DNA from: Piromyces finnis | Lineage: Eukaryota > Neocallimastigomycota > Neocallimastigomycetes > Neocallimastigales > Neocallimastigaceae | Direction of reading: 5' to 3' | Length of the DNA stretch: 64,000 bases | NCBI GenBank assembly: GCA_002104945.1 | Contig: MCFH01000047.1 | Location: 248,001 to 312,000 of the forward strand | Part shown: positions 41,810 to 60,786 of the stretch, piece by piece | Numbering within the stretch: position 1 is the stretch's first letter | Layout of the letters: the number at the start of each line of letters is the position of its first letter | Program-made: the position numbers and the translations under genes | The notes under the pieces: model-generated | Database searches by the model: none | What the model saw: the letters and a program-made list of their open reading frames with translations, nothing else | What the model was told of the DNA's origin: nothing

Positions 41810-42943
41810 TTATGCTGGAAATGGTGGTGGAGGTGGAAGATCACGTCTAAACTTCCAACGTCCTTCTATTTCGTATAAATCATCATCAGTAGTAGCTCTT
41901 GGTTTTACTGGTGGAGGTGCTGGTGCAGTTTTATTTACATTATTAGCTCTCGGAGGTGGAGGTGGAGCAGCTTTACGAGCTGGTGGTGGAGGTGGTAATC
42001 CTTTAGTTCTTGATGGAACTGGTGGTGGTATACCAGCTCTTGATGGTGGTGGTGGTGGTTGATCAGCTGCTGCAGGTGGTGGTGGTAATACTCTTGCTGG
42101 TGGAGGTGGAGGATTAGAAGAACTTGTTGGTGGAACAGGTATTGTTCTGGCTGGTGGAGGTGGAGGATTAGCAGAACTTGTAGGTGGAACGGGTATTGTT
42201 CTTGCTGGTGGAGGAGGAGGATTTGCAGAACTAGTTGGTGGTAATAGAATAGTTCTGGCAGGTGGTGGAGGTGCAGTACTAGTATTATTATTTCTGAAGG
42301 TTGGTGGAAGTGGTGGTGGTGAATTAGTTGGCTTGGCTGGTGTATCACCAGTACCACCTGTTTTACGTAATTTTGGCATACCTCCGTCAAATAAACCAGC
42401 TAAACCTGGAGGACCTCCCATCATTGGCATTGGTGGAGCGCCTCCTCCAGGTCTACTACCTCCTCCGGAATTGTTTAATGAACTAATAGAGCCTGTACCT
42501 ATTAATATAGGAAACAAAGTTAAACATATTTATATAATTAATATTTGATTACATAAATAATATAAAAAAAAAAAAATTATTTTTTTAATATTTTACTTTT
42601 TCCATCAATTAAAGCAGCACTACGGTCATTCTTTTCGGATTCTTTAACCTTTCTAAGTTTTTTACCTTTTTCGATAGACTTTAATAAATCACTTCTACCT
42701 TTTGTAGAAGGAGGAGGCATACTTGCTACTGGTGGTGGTGGTGGTGGTCCTGGGACTGTATATTATAATAATTATATGAAGATAAAAGGAAATATATTTA
42801 ATATTACATACCATAATGAAATACATATTAGCTGTTGATGATTTATAATATATATTTTAAGGGGTAATTTTTTACTAAGAAAACAAAATATATTAATAAT
42901 TATTAAATCATTCATTACCTGGTGGAGGTGGTGGAGGAACCAT
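41810..42943 (-). CDS. Verprolin/WIP-like actin regulator
   Basis: This is a 290-residue proline-rich protein of the verprolin/WIP family, which binds actin and WASP to promote Arp2/3-driven actin assembly at endocytic sites. Three exons on the minus strand: 42943-42919, 42755-42597 and 42498-41810, GT-AG. It begins MVPPPPPPG. A WH2 motif follows at about 29-60 (RSDLLKSIEKGKKLRKV). A second basic KLRK motif lies near residue 108, then Pro-rich repeats with PPPPPAR and PPTSS. The C-terminus, GRWKFRRDLPPPPPF, resembles the WASP-binding end of WIP. The WH2 and C-terminal motifs distinguish it from formins. The Pro repeats could also recruit SH3 proteins or profilin. Confidence 0.86.
42058..42276 (-). 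repeat. 18-residue proline-rich coding repeats in verprolin
   Basis: Four tandem units of 54 nt, each coding a variant of PPPPARTIPVPPTSSANP, the last one divergent. Units are very similar at DNA level, so copy number may vary between strains. Confidence 0.85.
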
Positions 42944-44178
42944 TTTCAAACAATATTAAATATTTATTTATAAATTTCGAGTGCTATTAACATCCATATA
43001 AAATAAAATGATAGTTATTAATAAAAATAGTATATGCCAATTATTTATAATACAGACGAAAATTGTGTATATTTGAATATTTTCTTATTTAAAAATAAAA
43101 CAAAAAATTATTTATTTTTGAAATTTAATTTTAATCATTGTGTAATTATTAATAAAATTTATATTTGAGGTGATTGAATATAATATTCCCTTTATTATTT
43201 CTATTGTTCTATGTTTTTATTTTTTATTATTTTAATTCATTTATATATTAAAATCTGATAAAGAATGTTCAACTAATTTTTTAAAATTTTGAATATTGAT
43301 TTTTATGTAAATAAAATCCTATTTTTCTTGTAAAATAAATAATATACTATATTCTTTATAATATATTCCAAGGTTTACTTCATTGATATTTATAATGATA
43401 AAACAAATATAATGTAATTTTTTTTTTTTTTATCACTTTTTTATATCCATTTTTAAAAGAGTTTTTTTTTTTTATTGATAAATTCTTTTTTTTTTTTTTT
43501 ATCGAAACATTTCCTTTCTTTTTTCAATTATTCAAATATCATTAATGTGTAAGTGTATTCTCTTTTCCATATATATGAAATGTATTAATTGATTTTGTTT
43601 TCTCCAAGCTTTAGTTATTCATTCATTTTAATAGTAAGTTTACCTTTATTTTAAAATTTATTTTATTTTTTATTATTATAAACAATATAGTATAACTTCA
43701 ACCTTTTTATATTTTTTATTTTTATTTATTAAAAATTCCTATAATAATTAAATTTAATCTATATATATTTGGAAAATAAAATAGAAATTTTATTTAATAT
43801 TAAAATTAAATTTTAATATTTTTTTTTTAATGTTTTTCAACTTTCTATAATTCAATAGGATAGTTTAAAAGAATACCGATGAATTATAACAAGATATTAC
43901 TTTATATTTTCTCTTCGAGGAAAAGAAAATATAATTGTAATTAAATGTTTAAATTATTCTTTTTTTTTTTTTATAATAAAAAATACCTTATAATATTTAT
44001 TATTCAAAAACTTCTTTTAAAAAATTATTATTATATTAATTCATTTTTACGTAATGTAATGTATTTGATCAATACATTAATGTAATTATAAAATTACTCT
44101 TTTGAAAAAAAAAAATATAATTTTTTTCTTCAGAAATACAGTGTCTATTTCAATCTATATATAAATTAAAATTTCAAA
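42944..44178. other. Divergent intergenic region, verprolin/SPT4
   Basis: 1.2 kb of AT-rich DNA between start codons, with T-runs and CTTTTCC patches near 43,500. It should contain both promoters. No coding sequence or RNA gene recognised. Confidence 0.55.
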
Positions 44179-45352
44179 ATGTCAGAGAATGCAGCTAGTA
44201 TTGTTCCAGTAGAAAAAAGAAAATTACGTGCTTGTCTTTTATGTGGTTTAATTAAGGTTATTATTCAAATGGATAAATTTAAATATATGATGAATGAAAT
44301 TTTTAAATATTTTTATAAATTAAAAAAAAAAGGCAATATAAAAACATAAAATGTGAATGACACAATTATACATAATATCCATAATAATTCAAAACTGTAT
44401 ATATTTCAAAAAAGAAAAAATATCAAGGAATGAATATAAAGCCATTTTATTGGATTATATAAAGGAGAAGGAAAAGAGAAAAAAAAAAGATACTTTATAT
44501 ATCAATAATGAATTTTAATGTAATCTATGCAATTAAACAATAATATAATTTTTATACTTTTTCTCAAAAAATAATGGAAAAATAAATTGAAATGGAATAT
44601 ATACTCTTAATTTAATTTTATGTTATAAAAAGACTAATGTTTTATTAAATACCGAAAACGTTTTTTTTTTTTTTTTTTTTTTTACACCTTACCTAATAAT
44701 ATTAACTAAAACATAATTTAATATTTTTTTTTATTAATTCAAAAGACTCAAAATCAATTCAGAGCTAATGGTTGTGATAATTGTGATGATGTTTTACATT
44801 TAAAAGGTCATTCAGCAAGAGTATTAGAATGTACTAGTCCAAATTTCTCAGGGTAAAACATCTTTTCATTTCTTTAGTAAAATATAAAATATATAATAGA
44901 TTATTATGAATGCTAATAAAAAATTTAAATAATTCACAATTTGTATTCTAAAAATTAGTTGTATAGCTATGATGCAACCAGAAAGAAGTTGGGTTGCTCG
45001 TTGGCAAAGAATTGGTATTATATTATATTTATTATTACTATTATTATTTTACAAGAATATTCAAATTAATTAATACTTTAAAATTTATGTTTAATATGGT
45101 AATTATGTATGTTGAAAATAATAGATAAATTTACTAAAGGTTTATACGCTATAAAGGTACTTGGTAAATTACCAGAAGAAATTCAAGAAGAATTAGAAGA
45201 TAAGGGAATAAAGGTAAAATTTAAAAAAAAAATAAAATTAATTACTAAAATTTATTAATTTAAAACTAACTTTTTTCTTATTTAAATAACATACCTATAA
45301 TTTTGATAAATTAAAATAGTATCAACCAAGAGATGGTAGCATGCAAGATTAA
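44179..45352 (+). CDS. SPT4: Transcription elongation factor Spt4
   Basis: This is a 120-residue zinc protein that pairs with Spt5 (DSIF) on RNA polymerase II to aid elongation. Five exons: 44179-44256, 44746-44852, 44959-45014, 45125-45213 and 45320-45352, all GT-AG. Four zinc cysteines are present as CLLCGLIK and NGCDNCDD. The Spt5-contact region follows with LECTSPNFSGCIAMMQPERS, then WVARWQRI, GLYAIKVLGKLPEEI and the usual Y-x-PRD tail. The length matches the family. Intron 1 (489 nt) is long for this window. The start is fixed by the conserved zinc module 18 residues downstream. Confidence 0.96.
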
Positions 45353-45694
45353 TCCATTATATATATATATATCTTTTAAACATTAATTTATTAATAATAA
45401 ACAATATTCACAATGCCTATTCAAATAAGTCTTTTATGAAAGAATTGTAATCTCTAATTAATATATCTTTAAAAATAATAATAAAGGAACAATAACGCTA
45501 CAATAATATTTATAATATTTATTCCAAAAAAAAAAAAAAAAAAATAACAATAATAAAAAATAAAATTATTTATATACAAAAATATGTAAATTCCACAAAT
45601 AAATTTTCTTTTTTCCATAGGATTAAAAGTTTTCCCATTTATAAAACACAAATTTCCTTTTTTTTTTTTTTAATTATATTTAGAAATATTTCTT

Positions 45695-45728
<34 letters not shown>

Positions 45729-45902
45729 TTCTATTTATGAATTAATAAAGGTTTAGTATTTAATACTTAAAAATATATACATTTAGTTATGACTTTTTTA
45801 TATATATATAATAACTCTTTTGTAATAAGTTAAATAATAGACATAAAATATTATTTAATGGTGGTGATGGGTAATTTTTCTTTTTTTTTTTTTTAATGCA
45901 AT
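45353..45902. other. Convergent intergenic region, SPT4/Tctex
   Basis: AT-rich 3' flanks with an A-run, ATT repeats near 45,704-45,727 and a T-run. No feature recognised. Confidence 0.6.
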
Positions 45903-46664
45903 TTATATTGCAAGTCCAAATACACTAACAATAACATACATTGTTTTACTGTCATATTTATATGTTGCGCTACCTATTAATCATTAAATTGTTATAAAGA
46001 AAATCATTGCACAAAATAATATATTAGAAAATAGAGAAAAGAGAAAATGTTAATTTATTTAAAAATATTTTTTTTAAAAGTGTCCATTGGTCTAATACCA
46101 TCACTAGAATTATCCCAAAAGCATGAATTAGCTGTATGTAAACCTGCACCATTTTTTTGCATAATAACGCATGTAACTTTATTGTTTATTATTATTTTTA
46201 TAATTAATATATTGACAATTTTTGAAAATTTAAAATTTATTGGAGATTTATAATTAAAAATAAAAAGTCAATTTTGTGCATTTCTAATAAAATAAAAATA
46301 ATTATTACCTAAATATTTAAAAGGCTTATTTAATTCTGAAAGCTTTTTTAAAGTTTGTTCTACAATATTTGAATTCCATTGAGCAACCTTTGCATGTTGA
46401 TAGGATTGATTTTGACATGTATTTTCAATTGACTAATGTTTTTTTTTTTTTAAAAAAAAATTATTAAAAAGTAATATAAAATATAATTGATAAAGTGATG
46501 GATAATATATATATGTATATACACATTAATACTATTTCATTTCATTATGTATTAATTAAATAATTAGGTGAAGTAAATAAAATTTAAGAATAATATTTAA
46601 TAAAAACATAAAAAAACATACTTCTTTAATAATAGCTAATACTTCTTCGACACTGAAAGCTTTC

Positions 46665-46695
<31 letters not shown>

Positions 46696-46852
46696 TTAAA
46701 TATATATTTTAATATAAATTATAAATATTATTGATTTTGTATTTTGTTCATATATCTTTAACCTATAGCTATTATTTTATTTTGAAGTTTTATAATAATA
46801 ATAATAATATAATAACGACATTTACTTCTTCAGTTCCTTGGTAAGTATCCAT
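45903..46852 (-). CDS. Tctex-type dynein light chain (DYNLT family)
   Basis: This is a 113-residue dynein light chain of the Tctex-1 family, a dimer that binds dynein intermediate chains in cytoplasmic and flagellar motors. Five exons on the minus strand: 46852-46826, 46663-46622, 46432-46309, 46176-46099 and 45973-45903; GT-AG and in frame. It shows [66 protein letters not shown] and the closing strand [13 protein letters not shown]. The length equals that of animal DYNLT1. The first exon codes only nine residues (MDTYQGTEE). Intron 4 begins inside an otherwise open stretch at GGTATTAG, but the next exon continues the family alignment. Confidence 0.94.
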
Positions 46853-47353
46853 TTTTATAAATATAATGAAAGAATTAAAAAAATTATCTATCTATATATA
46901 AACATATTTTTTATTTTACAATATTTTTATTGTGTTAGTATTTTATAACAATATAATATACGCACTTTTATGTATATTTAAATATAATTGTTGAGTAAAA
47001 CATACATACAACTTAAAGAAATGTGTTAATAATGATGAAATTTATAAAAAAAAATAAAGAATTATTTTTTAATAAATTATTTATTTATAAAAAATAATAA
47101 TAATAATAATAAATATAAAAATATATATATATATATATAAAAAAAATAAATTAAATTTTTTGTTGTTATTTCATTAAAAAAAAGTTTTTTTTATAATAAT
47201 TAATAAATATTATAAAATAAACTTTAAAAAAAAAATTTTTTTTTATTGTTATTCTGAAATGTACCATTGATTAAATTTAGATTTATTGATTTTACTAAAA
47301 TTATTCTATTTTTATTAACTTATATACTATCGATAAATAAATCTTTAAAAGAA
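46853..47353. promoter_or_regulatory. Divergent region, Tctex/U11-U12-59K-like
   Basis: 501 bp between the two start codons, all AT-rich with A- and T-runs. Both promoters are expected here; no motif stands out. Confidence 0.45.
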
Positions 47354-49428
47354 ATGAGTAATTTCAATAATTTCAATTATATGAATCAAATGAATAATAA
47401 ATTTCATTTTGTACCACCTCCAAAATTACCTTCTTTAAATAATATACCCAGTAGTAGTTTAGGAGAAAGTAGTGAAAAAATAAATTCATTAACAACAACC
47501 CAAAATCCAATTCCATTCAACAATATAAATGTATTAACCTCAAATAACGTAAATAATACTTTTTATCCACAATTTGCAAATAACAGTGAAAATGAAAATA
47601 AATTTGGTAATCCAAATTTTCATGTTACAAATCCAACAAATCCACAAAATAATATGACATTTCCATTTAATTCTTATAATCAAACATACCCAACTAATAA
47701 TGTTGACAATATAAAACAAGATAATAATAAAAATAATAAAGAAAATAAAGAATCTATTAAAAATTCACAACTATCGAAATATATTGAAAAGGACAGTCAA
47801 TGGTTCAAAACTTGGTTCAATTCAAATGATAAAACTCAATGTAATACAATCAATTCTTATAAAAAAATGAAATATATGGATGTATTTAAATCTTTTTTAA
47901 AAGTATATAATGATATTCAGAAAATGAAAGATATTAAAAAGGAATTGGAAGAAAATGGCAGTGAAATACAATTAAATGAATTTAATGATAAAATTAATTC
48001 TTGCAAATTATTAAAAGTAAATATATTTTTTTTTAATAAAAATAGATACATTTAAAAAATATATTCCTCACAAATATATATACATCATAAAAACATAAAT
48101 TTTATATTATTAATATTTAAAAAAAAATAATATATATACATATATGCTATCTATATCTATAATCTATGACTATTTAATAGGAAAATATAACCACTCAACT
48201 GAAAGAATTAAATAATTCATATGCAATTTCTAATTGGAAATTTAAAAATAATAAAATTAAAAAAAAAAGAAAAGTAAGTTTAAAAAAGTTAATTACTTAA
48301 TATATGGAAATACAATTAACATATTGCTATTATTATTATTGTTCATAAAAGTTAAATAAAAAAAGAAAAATTGAATTAAAAAACAGTATTAAAAAAGAAG
48401 AAGAAGAAAGAAAAGAAAATACTATAGAAGAAGTAGATAAGAATTTAAAAATTCCAGAAAATAATACAAATATTGGAAATGAAACAAATAAAAATGATGA
48501 AAAAGGCACAGATGAGAAAAAACAGGTTAATAAATAGTATAACATTTTTTATACAAGTTGTAAAAAAAAAAAAAATTATTATATATTAATATTATTTAAA
48601 TATTGTATATTATATTTATTTATATTACAGGAATTTTTTAATATTAGTAATATTATTAAAAAACAAAAATCAGAAAAGGATCCAGATTTATTAGAATGTC
48701 AAAAGTTGATTGATATGGTTCAAAAATTACAAAAAATACGAAATATAAGACGATCAAAAGAAATAAAGAAACAAGGTTTATTATATTATGAAGATAATTC
48801 AGATTTTATAAAGATAGATGAAAGAATAGAAGAATTGAGTCAAATAATAAAACCCACCAAAGATAAAAAGAAAAAGAAAAAGAAAAATCATTCAAATAAT
48901 ATTGATACTAATAATATATCAAATGTAAATCTTCCTATTCATCAAGCTAACGATCCTTTTGTTAATATTTCTAAGAATAATTTTTCCATTTTCCTCAAAA
49001 AGAAGAAAATTTATCGTTTTACCGAAAAGAATAAAAAATTATTAAATATAAAATGTGAACCATATAGTAACGTATATGAATATTTTAATAATACTAAATT
49101 AGATATGAAATCATTGATATATATAAGGTTAGTATCTCTATAATGTTTTTAATAATATTTTTTTATCATTATTATAATTATTAACAAGCAATCCAAATAT
49201 AAACTTTTAGGAAAGAATGGGATAAATATATTGTGAAAGAAGGTGGAACCTCTATACCTCCTCACTTTGTAAAGCCAGGTATACATTTTTAATGAAAATT
49301 TACTAATAACAAATATTATTTCCATATCTTCATGTAGTCTAATTATTTATATTTATTATTTTATAAAAAAAGATCCACCAGCATCAATATATTGGTCTCA
49401 ATATTTAATTAATGGAAATAAAAAATAA
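47354..49428 (+). CDS. PDCD7/U11-U12 snRNP 59K-like protein
   Basis: This is a 516-residue Lys/Asn-rich protein resembling PDCD7, the 59K subunit that helps bridge U11 and U12 in the minor spliceosome. Six exons: 47354-48016, 48181-48273, 48352-48525, 48631-49127, 49211-49278 and 49373-49428, all GT-AG. The N-terminus is Pro/Asn-rich (FHFVPPPKLPSL), followed by SQWFKTWF, charged coiled coils and a KKKKKKK patch. The C-terminal signature is IRKEWDKYIV then GTSIPPHFVKPDPPASIYW, matching the family's conserved end (Ile-Arg-x-x-Trp-Asp-x-Tyr and a Pro-rich close). The frame extends upstream without an ATG; the ATG at 47,354 is the first one. Function rests mainly on the C-terminus. Confidence 0.75.
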
Positions 49429-51231
49429 AATTTGCTAACAATAGTCGACATTGATAAAAAAAAAAAAAAAAAAAAAAGAAAATGATAATAATAAAACCAT
49501 TGATAATTTTTATATCTGAAATATTTTGATTAGAATATGTAATTAACACACCGTATTCATAAAATAAATTAATGCTTTTTACCTTTATTATAAAGTTCAT
49601 TATAACTATTTATATTATAAAAAGAAATAATTGGGTTATTTTAAATAAATATATATAGTGTTATATTTTAATTTAAATAAATTGATGTTGTTATAACCTC
49701 TCTCTGGTAGAATATTATATTGGCATAATCATCAGAAATATAGTTAATCATCTTAATTCTCTTCTGTATAACACAAGTTTCATTGATAAAAATAAATTTT
49801 CTACTGAAAATCAAATTATAAAAATTGTTTTTATGATTATTAAAAAGATTTGATATAAATACAAACACTATTTATAGTATTTAGTAAAATACTTTTAAAA
49901 TATATACAATTTTTGATTGTAATTTTTTAATAATAAGTAAGTAAAATAAAAATAAAATTCAATATTTTTTTTTAATGTAAAAGAATTTAGAATTACGGTA
50001 AAGTTTTAAGATAATATAAAAATAAGGCTTAAACTATATAAAACTAACTTTTATAGTTTGTCTACAAGAAACTTCTTCAGAGTTTAAAAATTATAACTGT
50101 ATCAAATCTTAAATAATTTAATGAAATTATGTGTTTTATTATATTTTATTTTTGATTATTATTGTGAAAATAATAAACTTTTTATAATTACATTTGTACC
50201 TTTTTTTCACAATAGTTGATCTTTCAAAAAAGTATTATATAATTTATATAATGAAATAATTTTAACAGATTGAATTAGTTTTTACCAAATTATTATAATT
50301 TCAAATAGCAAGGTGCAATATACCATTACACTAATATATAAATAATAAATTACAATTTTAACTCTATATAAAAGTATTAAACATTATATACATTATATAT
50401 ATTAAAATCTTTATAAAATATTTTTTTTCTTCATTTATTCTTTTTTTTTTTTTTTTTTTTTATTTTCCCATACCATTTCAATATATATAAAAAGAAAGAA
50501 AGAAAGAAAGAAAAGAAAACCTTGAATATTATTTCTTTTTTTATATATTAAACTCTAATAAATATAAAATGTTTTAAAAAAAAAATAGAAAAATCTTATT
50601 CATATAATTTTATATTAAAAAATAATAAATATTAATTAATAGAATTATTCAATAAAAAAAAAAAAACTACTAATTTTACTAAAATTTTAAAAAGAACTTT
50701 TTTTTTCTCTTTTTTTTTTAAAAGGTCAAAAAACGAAATTAAAGTAAACGTTGATTTTTAAGGAAAATAAAAAAAAAAAAGAAGTTATATTTATTAAGAA
50801 AAGAAAAGAAAAAAAAGTAAAAAAAAAAAACCGAGTTTTAAAAAAATTAAATTTTATAATAAAAAATTAAAAGAATTAAAATACCAAAACTTTATAAAAA
50901 CAAACGAAACAAAACAAAATAATTTAGAAGAAATCAAGATTTTAAATTAATTTGTTAATAAAATTTAAAGAAGTTCTTATATTTATAAATAAGAAAAAGA
51001 AAAACAAAGGAAATCTTTACATCATACTATTATAATAACATAGTTTAAAAAAAAGGAATATTTATTATTTATCAACTATTAAATAATACACTGTCAATAA
51101 TAAAAAAAAAACATTAAAATCATATATTCAAATTTCAATCTCTCATAGAATTTCATTTGAAAGATAGTAAAAGGAGATTATTATATTTTGTTTTAAATTG
51201 TGAAAAATAATAATAAAAATAAATAAATAAA
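49429..51231. other. 1.8-kb intergenic region before the DHHC gene
   Basis: Tandem-oriented neighbours (both plus). The left part (49,660-50,330) is less AT-biased than usual and includes a possible minus-strand exon. The right part, from about 50,440, is A/C/G-purine-rich on the plus strand with GAAA repeats near 50,493. It is probably promoter and 5' leader of the DHHC gene. Confidence 0.5.
49668..49868 (-). other. Possible unrecognised minus-strand exon
   Basis: A 66-codon open stretch with more balanced codons than random AT DNA here; residues include INETCVIQKRIKMINYISDD and YQRE. ATTTTCAG lies inside it at about 49,806 and could be an acceptor. No family recognised. It may be a decayed exon or chance. 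Confidence 0.2.
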
Positions 51232-53452
51232 ATGGCATTATTATGGTCTTCAACGAAGGAAAATTTCAAGAATTGCTTGGAAATTTTTGTTGTTGGTTCA
51301 ATGAAAACCATGGGTTTTTTCCTAATGCTTCTTGTTGTTGTCTTATTTTCAATAGCATTATATGCTTATTTTTCAACCTTTTTAAAATTAGAATTAGATT
51401 TTCTTTTTGGTGAAGACTCTTCATCATCAAAAAAAGTATTTGGAATTTTCCAATCAATTTGTAGTATATATTTAGTAATTCTTATTCTCTTTAACTATTA
51501 TTATTGCTTAACAACGGATCCAGGAAGTATAAATAAGGAACAATATTTACGTTGGAAAAAAATAGATAACTATTTAAAGAAAAAACAAAACGGTACACAA
51601 AATAATCAACAACAAGATACAAATAATAATAATAATAATGAAAATAATAATGAAATTCAAAATGTTCAAGACGAACCTTCTTCTTCAACCGCCATTTCAA
51701 TAAACAATCAAACTGAACAAGAAAATATTGTTATTGATATAGAAAAGGATGAAAGACAAAAATTATTAGGAGGAGAAGATGAATTCGATGATGTATTATT
51801 ATTATTTTATATTAATTTTTATAATTGTATATATATACATGTGGGATAATTAAAATTTTATTTATTATTGTATAAAAAAAAAAAAGCTTAATATAGATGA
51901 ATGTATGGAAGAATTGGGTGATTTCCCAGATTATAGTCAAATGTTTGTATGTAAAAAATGTAAGTAAAAATACAATAAATATATATATATACATACGTAT
52001 ATATTCGATTAAAGGATAATAAATTAATATATATATGATATAATAAATATAAAAAAAGGTCAAGTTGCAAAACCACCAAGAACACATCACTGTAAAATAT
52101 GCAAAAAGTAATAAGAATAATTATTTTTAGATTCTATAATATAAATATTAATGGATTAATAAAATTATATTAACTGGATTTATCTATTTACACGGCGTTA
52201 TTATTTATCTATTAGATGTCAATCAAGAATGGATCATCATGTAAAATATATTTAAATATTTTTTTTTTTAATATTAATACAATTTATATATCATTATTTA
52301 AATAAGAATTAACAAAATCATTAACATTTCTACTTGTATTTATCCTAACCATTTATATAAAAGTGCCCTGTAAGTAGTCCTATAAATAATATTATATCTC
52401 TTAATGAAATTTATATTTAAACATATATTAAATTATATTTTTATTTCTATTATTATAGTGGGTTAATAATTGTATAGGTCATGCAAATCATAGATACTTT
52501 GTTTTATTCTTACAATATTTATTTATTGGTAATTTATACTTTGCCTTATTATCAATAATACCAATACACGATGCTTATATTAGATTTACGGTAATATATA
52601 TAAAACGTTATTTAATTTCTTTTTATTATTATTATTATTATTAAAATAAAAAAAAATGCTGTTAATTTGTTTTTATTTTAACAATATATATCCTTTTTTA
52701 AATTTTTATAAAAAAAATTAACAGGAAGGAAAAATTCCATTTTATTCCATTCAAGAATTATTCTTATTCTTTATTATGCTCTTAAATTTATCATTAATAT
52801 TTTGTGTCGGGGGTTTATACTTCTGGCATTTGTATTTATTATTAACAAGTAAGCAAAAAAAGAAAAAAATTATATATATATAGAAGAAACTAAAAAATAA
52901 AAATTATGAAACCAATTAAAAAATTTTTTTTTTCCTTTTATAGATCAAACAACAATTGAATATGGTGAAAATCAATATTATAAATCTGAAGCTAAGAAAG
53001 CAGGAAATATATATGTTAATGAATATGATTTAGGCTATAAAACAAATTTCAAAATGTTCTTTAATATTGGATTAAGAACGTAATTGTTATATATACATTT
53101 TCGAAATAAATTTAATTTTATATAATATATAAAAGAAAAAATTCCTGTTTACTAATTAATATCATATATATAAATATTATTAAAAAAAAAAAAAGTCCGT
53201 GGTGGTTAATGTTACTTCCTGTAAAAGTAAAACCATATGGTATGTCTCTAATAATACAAAATATTATTAATACAAAATTTAATTATCTAATTTTAAAAAA
53301 TAAAAAAACTTTTTTTTTTTTCATTTTTATTTTATACTTTTTATTATCAATGAAATAATTTATTATTAGGTGATGGTATTAATTTCCCATCTGTTATTGA
53401 TAATGTTGGTTTAAGACAATTACCACCAAACGCAGTACTTATCAAGCATTAA
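51232..53452 (+). CDS. DHHC-type protein S-palmitoyltransferase
   Basis: This is a 410-residue membrane enzyme that attaches palmitate to protein cysteines, usually at Golgi, ER or plasma membrane. Ten exons: 51232-51792, 51887-51959, 52059-52107, 52216-52240, 52364-52369 (6 nt), 52459-52590, 52725-52848, 52944-53079, 53196-53239 and 53370-53452; GT-AG and in frame. Two N-terminal membrane segments (about 25-50 and 70-95) precede an Asn/Gln-rich loop. The Cys-rich domain is CKKCQVAKPPRTHHCKICKK, then CQSRMDHHCPWVNNCIGH, with catalytic Cys237. Two more membrane segments follow. A TTxE-like motif (QTTIE) comes after the last membrane segment, as is usual in the family. The Cys-Pro of the active site comes entirely from the 6-nt exon. 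Confidence 0.94.
52364..52369 (+). other. 6-nt microexon TGCCCT (Cys-Pro) of the DHHC gene
   Basis: The flanking exons end with ...GAT CAT CAT and begin TGG GTT AAT AAT TGT. The family invariantly has Cys-Pro between His-His and Trp-Val. TGCCCT occurs between them, preceded by ATATAAAAG and followed by the consensus donor GTAAGTAGT. A strong branch-like TATCCTAACC lies about 15 bases upstream. Skipping it would give DHHWVNN, in frame but without the catalytic cysteine. Confidence 0.88.
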
Positions 53453-53859
53453 TAGAAGAAGAAAATTCAATAAAATAAAATAAAAAAAAAAAAAAAGCAA
53501 ATTATAAAAAAAAAAAAAACATAATTATTGGATAAATAATAAATATATATTATTGCCCTATCTTAATATCAATCCTATATTTATAAAAATATCAATATCA
53601 TTTAAAACTTTTTTTTTTTAAAAAAAAAAAATAAAGATTATTTATTATAAAATAGAAAATAAAAAAAAAAAAAAAATAGTAAATTTGTGTGTATATTTAT
53701 TTTAAAAGATGTCTTATAATTTTTATTGTTGTTATTTCATATGAAATATTTTTTTTTTTTTATTTTTTTTTAAAAAAAAAATATATATATATACATACAT
53801 ACATAGGAAAAAAAGAAATTTTAAATAATTAAAATGTCAAAAAAGAAGAAAAAAAAAAA

Positions 53860-53936
<77 letters not shown>

Positions 53937-54034
53937 TTGAATTAAATGCAAAGTTTTTAAAAATTATAAGGTAGTAAAAAAAAAAGTAAAAGAAAAATAA
54001 TTTTGTTTTGATTTTTTTTTTTTTTTTATCCTTT
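53453..54034. other. Convergent intergenic region, DHHC/XPO7
   Basis: AT-rich 3' flanks with A-runs, AT repeats and an (ATT)n tract near 53,889-53,937. No gene seen. Confidence 0.6.

Positions 54035-60786
<6,752 letters not shown>

Noticed and set aside
41706-42062. Gly-rich plus-strand frame
   Set aside because: It is the complement of the Pro-rich verprolin exon; conserved WH2 and WASP-binding motifs are on the minus strand.
47267-47353. Upstream extension of the U11/U12-59K-like frame
   Set aside because: It has no ATG and begins in poly(T)-rich leader DNA; the first ATG at 47,354 is preferred.
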